Shown here one piece after another: positions 1-5,522 of a stretch of DNA of 7,545 nucleotides. Numbering within the stretch: position 1 is the stretch's first letter; every line of letters begins with the position of its first letter. The position numbers and the translations under genes are program-made. Source of the stretch: an uncultured Desulfovibrio sp. (lineage in GTDB: Bacteria > Desulfobacterota > Desulfovibrionia > Desulfovibrionales > Desulfovibrionaceae). Under the pieces are notes generated by a model. It saw only the letters and a list, made by a program, of their open reading frames with translations, was not told the DNA's origin and made no database searches. The stretch lies in contig URHE01000085.1 in the NCBI GenBank assembly GCA_900547595.1, positions 1 to 7,545 of the forward strand. The letters run 5' to 3'.

Positions 1-743
1 CAGCGGCCGTGCGCCGGGCACTGGAGGCGGCAGCGCCGGAAGCGGCGCGCGCGGCGGCGGGCGCCTGGGGCCTGGCCTTTGCGCCCGGCGCCCTTCCGGA
101 GGAAGTCCTCGGCATGTCCCTGACGGAGCTGCGGGCTGCGGGCGCGCTGGAGTTTCAATCCGCCGGTTCGCAGGCCGTTCTTCAGGAACTGGGGCTTCTG
201 GACTGGGATGCTCCGGTCTGGGACGCCTGCGCGGGTGTGGGTGGTAAATCCCGTGCCCTGCTGGAGGCGGGCGTCCCGGTGCGCCTCGCCACGGACCTCT
301 CGCGCGGGCGTCTTGCGCGATTGCGGACGGGCCCCTCCCCGGGAAGCAGGGGTGCGCCGTTGCCGGTCATTGCGGATGCGGCGCAGCCGCCGGTCCGGGC
401 CTGGAGCGGGCATATTCTGGTGGATGCTCCGTGCAGCGGCCTCGGGGTTCTCGGGCGCCGTCCGGATATTCGCTTTCCGGGGCGCCGCAGCGTGGCGGTA
501 TTGCGCGAATATCCCAAAACGCAAGGGCGCATTCTGGCGGCCCTTGCCGCGCGGCTCCAGCCCGGAAGGGAACTGGCGTATCTCACCTGCACGCTCAACC
601 CTTCGGAAAACGAGGCGGCGGTGGCCTCCCTGATGGAAGCGGACACGGGGCTTGCGCTTGTCCGTTCCTGGAGCACGCCCATGACCCACCCGTGGCTTGA
701 GGGCATGTACGGTGCGGTCGTGCGCCGTCGCCCGCACCCCTGA
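1..743 (+). CDS. RsmB/NOP-family rRNA (cytosine-5) methyltransferase, 5'-truncated by window edge
   Basis: The reading frame is open to the left edge, so only the C-terminal ~246 residues are present; complete RsmB proteins are about 430 residues. A GTG at 9 is internal rather than a convincing start. This is the SAM-dependent methyltransferase domain that puts a 5-methyl group on a cytosine in RNA, classically 16S rRNA C967 for RsmB. Visible in order: SAM-binding motif I DACAGVGGKS (encoded about 219-248), an acidic loop TDLSRGRL, motif IV VDAPCSGLGVLGRRPDIRF with the helper Cys of PCSG, and motif VI YLTCTLNPSENE, whose TCT Cys is the catalytic nucleophile. Motif I reads AGVGGK where most relatives have AAPGGK. 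The final strand, MYGAVVRRR, replaces the usual GFFxAxLxR. Both Cys residues are kept, so it should be active. Its exact target base is not certain. It converges on parB with a 69-bp gap. Confidence 0.85.
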   Translation, partial: AAVRRALEAAAPEAARAAAGAWGLAFAPGALPEEVLGMSLTELRAAGALEFQSAGSQAVLQELGLLDWDAPVWDACAGVGGKSRALLEAGVPVRLATDLSRGRLARLRTGPSPGSRGAPLPVIADAAQPPVRAWSGHILVDAPCSGLGVLGRRPDIRFPGRRSVAVLREYPKTQGRILAALAARLQPGRELAYLTCTLNPSENEAAVASLMEADTGLALVRSWSTPMTHPWLEGMYGAVVRRRPHP

Positions 744-757
744 CACGGAACGCACCG

Positions 758-794
758 CAGCGCATCTCCGCAATGGAATTGCGAAAATGCGCTG
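758..794. repeat. Nested palindrome between convergent genes (possible bidirectional transcription stop)
   Basis: An outer 8-bp perfect arm (CAGCGCAT at 758-765, ATGCGCTG at 787-794) encloses a symmetrical 3x3 internal loop. Inside is a second perfect 6-bp arm (CGCAAT at 769-774, ATTGCG at 778-783) with a GGA loop. It lies 14 bp after the methyltransferase stop and 18 bp beyond the parB stop. The position suits a shared 3'-end structure, but neither strand has the U-tract of an intrinsic terminator. An RNA-stabilising hairpin or REP-like element is equally possible. Confidence 0.5.
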
Positions 795-812
795 GCCATG
801 TCCTCGTTCGGT

Positions 813-1730
813 TCAGGATCCCTCGTGGGCGAGTCCCAGGCGTTGCAGGAGCTCGCGCAGATCCTCCGGGCTGGCATAGGCAAGGGTGATGCGTCCCTTC
901 CGGGGGCTGCCGCTGATGCGTACCTGACAGGCCAGGGCGCTGCTCAGGCGCGCCCGCAGGTCTTCCAGCGCAGCGGGGGCGGGCTTTCGCGCTCCGGCGC
1001 TTTTGCTGCGCCCGGATTCCGGCGCCGCTGCCGCCGCTTCCCAGGGAAAGGCGCCAGTCTCGCGCCGGTGGGCGGCGGCTTCCTCGGCCTCGCGCACGGT
1101 CAGGCCATCGGTGACGATGCGCAGGCGCAGGGCCTCTGCGGCCTGTTCCTCATCAATGCCCAGCAGGCAGCGCCCGTGCCCGGAGGTGATGCGTCCCTCC
1201 CGGAGGTCGTCCAGCGCCGTTTCGCCCAGTTGCAGCAGGCGCAGGGCATTGGCGATGGCCGGGCGGCTCTTGCCGAGCCGGGAAGCCAGTTCCTCCTGGG
1301 TGAGACCCAGCGTTTCGCGCAGTGCCTGGAGCGCCTGCGCCTCTTCCACGGGATTGAGGTCCTCCCGCTGGAGATTTTCAATGAGCGCGGCGGCCATGGC
1401 CTCCTGTTCGTCCATGTCGCGCACATAGACCGGAACCTCGCTGAGGCCGGCCCTTGCGGCCGCGCGCCAGCGGCGCTCCCCCGCCACGATCTGGAAGCGT
1501 TCGCCGCCTTCCAGCGGCCGCACCAGAAGCGGCTGGATGATGCCCTGCCGGCGGATGGACTGCGCCAGTTCTTCCAGCGCCTCACCGTCGAACGCGCGCC
1601 GCGGCTGCGCGGGATTGGTGACAAGCGCATCAAGCGGCAGTGTGCGCGGAGGCTCCGGAGCGCCCTGCGGCGCCGAACCCTCGAATAACGCGTCCAGTCC
1701 ACGGCCCAGTCCCCGAGCGGCAGTGCCCAT
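813..1730 (-). CDS. parB: Chromosome partitioning protein ParB (Spo0J/Noc family CTPase clamp)
   Basis: A 305-residue protein of typical ParB length. It loads at parS, binds CTP, closes into a sliding DNA clamp and is moved by ParA during chromosome segregation. Residues 8-15 are LGRGLDAL, the N-terminal ParA-interacting motif. The CTP-binding domain follows: TNPAQPRRAF at about 38-47, the arginine box GERRWRAA at 84-91, and ENLQREDLNPVEEA at 118-131. The parS-reading helix-turn-helix is at about 143-164 (LTQEELASRLGKSRPAIANAL). An Ala/Pro-rich linker near 225-250 leads to the C-terminal dimerisation segment ending at LLQRLGLAHEGS. The ATG at 1730 has AGGGGAG just upstream. It is separated from parA (554 bp away on the same strand) by an opposed gene, so it probably has its own promoter in 1731-1928, though I could not identify convincing boxes. 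No key motif is missing. Confidence 0.96.
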   Translation of the reverse strand: MGTAARGLGRGLDALFEGSAPQGAPEPPRTLPLDALVTNPAQPRRAFDGEALEELAQSIRRQGIIQPLLVRPLEGGERFQIVAGERRWRAAARAGLSEVPVYVRDMDEQEAMAAALIENLQREDLNPVEEAQALQALRETLGLTQEELASRLGKSRPAIANALRLLQLGETALDDLREGRITSGHGRCLLGIDEEQAAEALRLRIVTDGLTVREAEEAAAHRRETGAFPWEAAAAAPESGRSKSAGARKPAPAALEDLRARLSSALACQVRISGSPRKGRITLAYASPEDLRELLQRLGLAHEGS

Positions 1731-1749
1731 GGTTCTCCCCTCTTCTTAA

Positions 1750-1772
1750 CCAGGCATCTTGTGCCTGCCTGG
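1750..1772. repeat. Short hairpin in the parB leader
   Basis: CAGGCA (1751-1756) and TGCCTG (1762-1767) are perfect complements around a 5-nt TCTTG loop. CCTGG at 1768-1772 gives an alternative pairing partner for CCAGG at 1750-1754. It lies 20-42 bp upstream of the parB start, where it would be in the transcript or at the promoter. The function is unknown, and a short GC-rich hairpin can occur by chance. Confidence 0.35.
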
Positions 1773-1829
1773 ATGTTCCCGACAACGGATACGCCCGTTT
1801 CCGGCGCGCGCCCGGTGGCCTGCGTTTTT

Positions 1830-1854
1830 CCTCCGCGAGACACCTTCGCGGAGG
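1830..1854. promoter_or_regulatory. Perfect 9-bp inverted repeat in the divergent parB / zinc-ribbon intergenic region (candidate operator)
   Basis: CCTCCGCGA (1830-1838) and TCGCGGAGG (1846-1854) are exact complements around a 7-bp spacer GACACCT. On neither strand does a T-run follow, so it is not an intrinsic terminator. The T-run at 1825-1829 lies before the repeat on the plus strand. It sits 25 bp before the predicted -35 of the zinc-ribbon gene and about 100 bp upstream of the parB start, a natural place for a shared operator. The heptamer GGATACG also occurs twice nearby (1787-1793 and 1854-1860). What binds it is not known. Confidence 0.4.
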
Positions 1855-1878
1855 GATACGGCTCCGGGCGCCCTGACT

Positions 1879-1906
1879 TTGACTTTTTCCCGAATTTCCG
1901 TTTAAG
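1879..1906 (+). promoter_or_regulatory. Candidate sigma70 promoter for the zinc-ribbon gene
   Basis: TTGACT at 1879-1884 matches the -35 consensus at 5 of 6 positions. A 16-bp spacer leads to TTTAAG at 1901-1906, matching the -10 consensus at 4 of 6. The segment is clearly AT-richer than its surroundings. Transcription would start near 1913, giving a very short leader that still includes the TAAGGAG ribosome site at 1916-1922. Confidence 0.45.
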
Positions 1907-1928
1907 ACACTTCCGTAAGGAGCCTCGC

Positions 1929-2318
1929 ATGATGGAACATATCCACTATCTCACGGATGAACGCGGCAACATTGTTGCGGTCCAGATTCCCCTGGCCATG
2001 TGGGAGCGCCTCAAACCGCAGCTTCAGCCCCGGGACGGGGCGGAGCGGGCGGAGAGATCCCCCGCTCCCGAACCATTGGCGGCGTTTGAGGAATTCCTGC
2101 GGTACTGGGATTTCCGCTATCCCTACGATCCGGCGGTCCGCTGTCCGCAGTGCGGTCGTGAGGTTGCGGACTGGCGTTCTGATCCGGAACATCCCTTCCG
2201 GCTGGCAAATGCCAATCTGGGCGGCTTGCTCGTGTTTCATTGCCGGGGATGCGGGGCCACCATCCGCCAGAAACATTTCCGGGATCATGTGGCGCTGGAG
2301 TCCTCGCCGGGCGCCTGA
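1929..2318 (+). CDS. Small zinc-ribbon protein of unknown function
   Basis: A 129-residue protein not recognised as a named family. The ATG at 1929 is chosen because TAAGGAG (1916-1922) lies 6 nt upstream; the adjacent ATG at 1932 would drop one residue. The frame stays open back to 1761, but that extension crosses the promoter-like DNA. Residues 3-28 read EHIHYLTDERGNIVAVQIPLAMWERL. This resembles the short YxTDExGxxxAVxIPxxxWE element at the start of many small antitoxin-like bacterial proteins. After a charged linker come two CxxC pairs, CPQC at 72-75 and CRGC at 105-108, spaced as in a zinc ribbon, then a basic tail IRQKHFRDHV. There is no signal peptide or membrane segment, so it should be cytoplasmic. 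It reads divergently from parB and its last 34 bp overlap the 3' end of parA on the other strand. Metal, nucleic-acid or protein binding is possible; none is shown. Confidence 0.8.
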   Translation: MMEHIHYLTDERGNIVAVQIPLAMWERLKPQLQPRDGAERAERSPAPEPLAAFEEFLRYWDFRYPYDPAVRCPQCGREVADWRSDPEHPFRLANANLGGLLVFHCRGCGATIRQKHFRDHVALESSPGA

Positions 2319-3106
2319 GTCCTGGGGCGCATGGGCCGTCGGGAGGGACGGCGCAGCACCACTTCCTTGGCAAGGCCCAGATACGCCTCCGCGCCCTTTG
2401 ACTTGATGTCATAGTGGATGATGGATTTGCCATGGCTGGGCGCTTCCGAGAGGCGCACGTTGCGCGGGATCACCGTTTCAAAGAGGTGATCGGGAAAGCA
2501 GCGGCGGACCTCGTTTTTTACTTCGCGCGTCAGCCTGTTGCGGATGTCGTACATGGTCAGCACAACGCCCAGCAGGCCAAGCTCCGGATTGAGGCGTTTC
2601 TTGACCTGTTCATAGGTTTGCAGGAGCTTGACGATGCCTTCAAGCGCAAAAAATTCGCATTGCAGGGGGATGAGCAGCTCGCGGGAGGCGCACAGGGCAT
2701 TGAGCGTGAGCAGCCCGAGGGAAGGCGGACAATCGAGGATGATATACTCATACTCCTCGTGGACGCGCTTGAGGCATTCGTCGAGAAAAAATTCCCGGGC
2801 CATCTTGTCCACCAGTTCCAGCTCCACGGCGACGAGATTGGTACTGGCGGGCAGCAGGTCAAGGTATGGCGTGCGGCAGGAGATGATGCTCCCGCGCACG
2901 GCATCGGGCGTGTAGAAGGTGGAGTAGAGGTCTCCCCGCAGTTCTTCCTGACTGAACCCCAGGCCGCTGGTGGTGTTTGCCTGTGGATCGCAATCCACAA
3001 GCAGCACTTTTTTTTCCATGACGGCCAGCGCCGCCCCCAGATTGATGGCTGTGGTCGTTTTCCCCACGCCACCTTTCTGATTGGCAATGGAAATGATGCG
3101 CGCCAT
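2285..3106 (-). CDS. parA: Chromosome partitioning ATPase ParA (Soj family)
   Basis: A 273-residue ParA/Soj ATPase of the short chromosomal type, with no N-terminal DNA-binding extension. ATP-bound dimers coat the nucleoid and ParB-parS complexes stimulate hydrolysis, which moves the origin region. The deviant Walker A KGGVGKTT is at residues 11-18, including the signature Lys11 and Lys16. Walker A' VDCDPQAN is at 37-44, and the Walker B-like LDCPPSLG is at 124-131. The later RLSEAPSHGKSI block is typical of Soj. The ATG at 3106 is preceded by a GGGAGAG ribosome site. The tail after VVLRRPSRR is a variable, proline-rich extension that overlaps the convergent zinc-ribbon gene by 34 bp. It is predicted to be transcribed from 3360-3388 with a ~250-nt leader carrying both parS sites. 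ParB lies downstream but is not immediately adjacent. Confidence 0.97.
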   Translation of the reverse strand: MARIISIANQKGGVGKTTTAINLGAALAVMEKKVLLVDCDPQANTTSGLGFSQEELRGDLYSTFYTPDAVRGSIISCRTPYLDLLPASTNLVAVELELVDKMAREFFLDECLKRVHEEYEYIILDCPPSLGLLTLNALCASRELLIPLQCEFFALEGIVKLLQTYEQVKKRLNPELGLLGVVLTMYDIRNRLTREVKNEVRRCFPDHLFETVIPRNVRLSEAPSHGKSIIHYDIKSKGAEAYLGLAKEVVLRRPSRRPMRPRTQAPGEDSSAT

Positions 3107-3224
3107 GAACTCTCCCTTCCCTGACGGTTTCCTGATTCATGCTTCTTTGCGGGCCGGGCGCCTGCCGCTGCCGTGCGTCAGGCGAGGCATGCGGGCCCCG
3201 GGCCGCGCGTTTCCGGCGGCCTGA

Positions 3225-3240
3225 TGTTTCACGTGAAACA
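3225..3240. promoter_or_regulatory. parS centromere site 1
   Basis: TGTTTCACGTGAAACA is the exact 16-bp parS palindrome known from most bacterial chromosomes; adding the flanking A and T makes it an 18-bp perfect palindrome (3224-3241). It is where ParB nucleates before spreading. It lies 119 bp upstream of the parA start. Confidence 0.96.
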
Positions 3241-3272
3241 TGGCGCCGGCGAAAACGAGGGCCCCGCGGCAT

Positions 3273-3288
3273 GCGTTCCTGTGAAACT
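3273..3288. promoter_or_regulatory. Degenerate parS-like half-site
   Basis: GCGTTCCTGTGAAACT matches the 16-bp parS consensus at 10 positions. The right arm GTGAAAC is intact and the left arm is decayed. It lies between the two perfect sites, 48 bp and 31 bp centre to centre. It may be a weak ParB site, a decayed third copy, or chance. Confidence 0.3.
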
Positions 3289-3303
3289 GTGCGCGGCAGG
3301 GCA

Positions 3304-3319
3304 TGTTTCACGTGAAACA
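3304..3319. promoter_or_regulatory. parS centromere site 2
   Basis: This is a second exact copy of TGTTTCACGTGAAACA. Here the symmetry extends to 24 bp (3300-3323, with GGCA and TGCC flanks), which is longer than at site 1. The two site centres are 79 bp apart. It lies about 41 bp downstream of the predicted parA -10 box, so a ParB complex loaded here would cover the start of the parA transcript. Confidence 0.96.
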
Positions 3320-3359
3320 TGCCGGCGGCCGCAAGGTTTTTGGGATGCCGCGTGATGCG

Positions 3360-3388
3360 GTTGTAAAAAAGCCTTGGCTGCGAGTCAA
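3360..3388 (-). promoter_or_regulatory. Candidate sigma70 promoter for parA
   Basis: Read on the minus strand, TTGACT (3383-3388) is a 5-of-6 match to the -35 box. A 17-bp spacer leads to TACAAC (3360-3365), a 4-of-6 match to the -10 box. The T-run in the spacer gives local AT-richness. The same bases could instead be read as a weak, bulged terminator hairpin (GCTTG / CAAGGC followed by TTTTTT). No upstream minus-strand gene in the window needs one there, so promoter is the preferred reading. Confidence 0.5.
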
Positions 3389-3657
3389 GCCGCCGGATGT
3401 GGGGGAGGGCCTTCCCGGAGGTGTGTTCCGTGCCGTCTGGCCGCATACAGGGCAGCCCGGGGAAGGAAGTTGATGTGACGCTTTTCAGGGAAAGCGGGAA
3501 GCGGCAAAGACATCATGGCGCAGGAGCCGGGGCTTGCGTCTCTCGTCCGTTCAGGCTATGCAAAAAAGCGATGGAATGGGCGCGGCCAGTGGCCGCCGGG
3601 CGTGTGCCGGCATCCCGGCACGGGAGAGTCCAGTTTTTCGCGGAGTTTGAAACCATC
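3389..3657. other. Intergenic region between the parA promoter and the dsbA-like gene
   Basis: About 270 bp without a supported gene. It holds a strong ribosome-site-like GGAAGGAAG at 3461-3469, followed by an ATG-TGA minimal start-stop (3473-3478) and, overlapping it, a GTG at 3475. That GTG is in frame with the downstream DsbA-like gene. A poor promoter-like pair, TTGCGT (3534-3539) and TATGCA (3557-3562) with 17-bp spacing, is the only candidate I see for that gene. Confidence 0.4.
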
Positions 3658-4467
3658 ATGCAAAGGCCGTTTCCTTTTCTGGGCGCGCTTGCCGTGTGCG
3701 CCGCCGTGTCCCTGTCCCCCATGCCCGTTGCCCATGCCGCCACGCAGGAAGATGCGGCCCTGGCCGCCGCACTGGAGACCCTGCTGCGGGAACGCCCGGA
3801 GCTTGTCCTGGATGTCTTGCGCCGCAACAGCGAGGCGGTGCTGGATATTGCGCAACAGGGGTCCAATCTGCGCCGGAAGCACAATCTGGAGCTGCAATGG
3901 CGCAAGGACATGAAAGCGCCCAAGAGCGTCGGGCTGGAGAACCGGCCCGTGCTCGGGCCGCGCGATGCGCCGGTGCGGATCGTGGCCTTTTCCGATTTCA
4001 CCTGCCATTTTTGCGAGCAGGCATCCAGGAGTGTGGAAGCCCTGCGCAAGACCTATGGCGACGGCATCTGCCTGATCTTCAAGCATCTGCCCCTCGATGA
4101 AAAGGGGCCGGGCGGCCTTGCCTCCGCCTACTTCGTGGCCATTGGCCTCCAGGATGAAGCCAAAGCCTGGGAGTTTTATGAGGCCATGTTCGTCAATCGC
4201 GACCGGCTGCTTGCCGAGGGTGAGCCCTTTATCAAGGAGAGCGCGCAGAAGCTCGGTGTGGATATGAAGCGGCTTGCGCGCGATGTGCGCGGCAAAAAGG
4301 TCAACGACATCCTTGCCGAGGATCAGAAAGACGCGCAAAAGCTCGGCGTGGAAGGGACCCCGTATTTTCTGGTCAATGATCTGGTGGTGCGCGGCGCCCT
4401 GCCGCTGGATCTGTTCCGCGACGCCGTGGAAATGGCGCGGGACGGCGCGCCGGGCGCCCGGCCATAG
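3658..4467 (+). CDS. Secreted DsbA-family thiol:disulfide oxidoreductase
   Basis: A 269-residue exported protein with a thioredoxin/DsbA fold, probably acting on disulfides in the periplasm. From the ATG at 3658, residues 1-27 form a Sec signal peptide: a basic start, a hydrophobic core (FLGALAVCAAVSL), and a likely cut after AHA27. Residues ~30-90 are a charged helical segment before the catalytic domain, as in ScsC-, BdbD- and Com1-like relatives, where it can mediate oligomerisation. The active site FTCHFCEQ puts the CxxC at 116-119 (CHFC). The cis-proline loop is GTP at 233-235 (VEGTPYF). Whether it acts as oxidase or isomerase cannot be told from sequence. The ribosome site is poor (GGAG 12 nt upstream). 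The frame is open back to a GTG at 3475 with a better site, but that start would bury the signal peptide behind 61 residues. No DsbB/DsbD partner is in the window. Confidence 0.9.
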   Translation: MQRPFPFLGALAVCAAVSLSPMPVAHAATQEDAALAAALETLLRERPELVLDVLRRNSEAVLDIAQQGSNLRRKHNLELQWRKDMKAPKSVGLENRPVLGPRDAPVRIVAFSDFTCHFCEQASRSVEALRKTYGDGICLIFKHLPLDEKGPGGLASAYFVAIGLQDEAKAWEFYEAMFVNRDRLLAEGEPFIKESAQKLGVDMKRLARDVRGKKVNDILAEDQKDAQKLGVEGTPYFLVNDLVVRGALPLDLFRDAVEMARDGAPGARP

Positions 4468-4652
4468 GGGCACCCCGTTCCGGGAGACGCGCAGCAGGGG
4501 CTCCCTGTTTGCCCGACCGGCACGCGCACGCACAGCGGGGCCGTTGCGGAGGCTGACGCGGTCGCCCCGGCATACTGGCGGGCAAGGCCGCTTCTTCGCA
4601 ATGCGGATATGCGTTTTTCTCCGAGGGGGGCCGGTGATTTCCGGAGGTTTCC

Positions 4653-5462
4653 GTGGCCTTTCCGCACTATGTCGTTGATGTCTTCACCGACAGGCTCTTC
4701 CACGGCAATCCGGCGGCGGTCTGTCTGCCGGGGCGCGAGCTTTCCGAATCGCTCATGGCCGCCATTGCGCGGGAAAATTCCCTTCCGGAAACGGCGTTTG
4801 CGGTGCGCGATCACGAGGCTTGGCGGTTGCGCTGGTTTACGCCGCGGGGGGAAATCGATTTCTGCGGGCATGCCACCATGGCCACCGCCTTTGTCCTCGC
4901 CCGGCTGTCGCCCGCCGAGGGGCATCGCCTCAGCTTCGAGAGTGCCGCCGGTCCCATGAAGGCCAGTGTCAGCGGCGCGACCATCACGCTTGACGCCCCG
5001 GGCGGCACGCTCACGGAAATTCCGGTTACGGAGGCCATGGCGCGGGCCGTGGGGGTGTGGCCGAACGCCGCGTTTCTGGACAGGGATCTGCTCCTCGTGG
5101 TCGACTCGGAAGCCCGGGTGCGGGAAATGACGCCTGAGCGTCATCTGCTGGCGGCGCTCCCTGGCCTGTGCATTGCGGTTACGGCAAGGGGCCGCGTGGA
5201 GGATTGCGTTTCGCGCGTGTTTGTGCCCGACATGGACGACATGGAAGACCCGGTAACGGGCTCCACGCACTGCATGATCATCCCCTACTGGGCAAGGGTA
5301 CTGGGAAAACGCGAGATTGTCGCTTTTCAGGCGTCGCGGCGTTCCGGGGTCATTGCCGGGGAAGTTGCGGGCGGGCGTGTGCGGCTTTCAGGCCGGGCCG
5401 TCCTCTATGCCGCGGGCGAGCTTTTTCCTGACGGCCCTGTTCCGGAAGTTTTGGAGGCCTGA
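4653..5462 (+). CDS. PhzF-family isomerase/epimerase
   Basis: A 269-residue cytoplasmic protein of the PhzF family, built from two copies of the diaminopimelate-epimerase-like fold. Family members isomerise or epimerise small acids, and most are of unknown substrate; nothing nearby suggests phenazine synthesis. Landmarks: VVDVFTDRLFHGNPAAV at 7-23, NSLPETAF at 42-49 with the conserved catalytic Glu46, DFCGHAT at 69-75, and the second-half signature EDPVTGSTH at 198-206. The start is a GTG at 4653, supported by GGAGG at 4643-4647 with 5-nt spacing. It lies 185 bp after the dsbA-like gene on the same strand, possibly co-transcribed, with no convincing terminator between them. It ends 60 bp before the convergent MerR-type gene. 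The length is slightly short for the family (about 260-300), and no motif is missing. Confidence 0.93.
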   Translation: MAFPHYVVDVFTDRLFHGNPAAVCLPGRELSESLMAAIARENSLPETAFAVRDHEAWRLRWFTPRGEIDFCGHATMATAFVLARLSPAEGHRLSFESAAGPMKASVSGATITLDAPGGTLTEIPVTEAMARAVGVWPNAAFLDRDLLLVVDSEARVREMTPERHLLAALPGLCIAVTARGRVEDCVSRVFVPDMDDMEDPVTGSTHCMIIPYWARVLGKREIVAFQASRRSGVIAGEVAGGRVRLSGRAVLYAAGELFPDGPVPEVLEA

Positions 5463-5522
5463 CAACTTCCCTGGCTGCCGCGTGCCGGGCGACAGGCGTG
5501 CGTTCCCTGTGCTTGCGCCGGT

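Noticed and set aside
798..1688. Long plus-strand open frame (296 codons) opposite parB
   Set aside because: It is an antisense shadow of a clear ParB gene in high-GC DNA; it has no family motifs and its composition follows parB's codon bias.
1830..1854. Intrinsic terminator reading of the 9-bp inverted repeat
   Set aside because: No T-run follows the stem on either strand; on the minus strand it is followed by A residues.
2859..3446. Minus-strand frame running through the parS sites into parA (195 codons)
   Set aside because: It overlaps the true parA start in another frame, and the FHVKH/HVSRET peptides are just translated parS palindromes.
3556..4533. Minus-strand open frame of 325 codons opposite the DsbA-like gene
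   Set aside because: The sense frame has a signal peptide, CxxC and cis-Pro loop. The antisense product has no recognisable domain and is explained by high GC at third positions.
4590..4620. Terminator between the dsbA-like and phzF-like genes (CGCA...TGCG followed by TTTTT)
   Set aside because: The stem is only 4 bp with a 9-nt loop, too weak to support a terminator call.
4323..5270. Minus-strand open frame of 315 codons opposite the PhzF gene
   Set aside because: It is a shadow of a gene with all PhzF signature motifs and runs across the intergenic gap into the dsbA-like gene.
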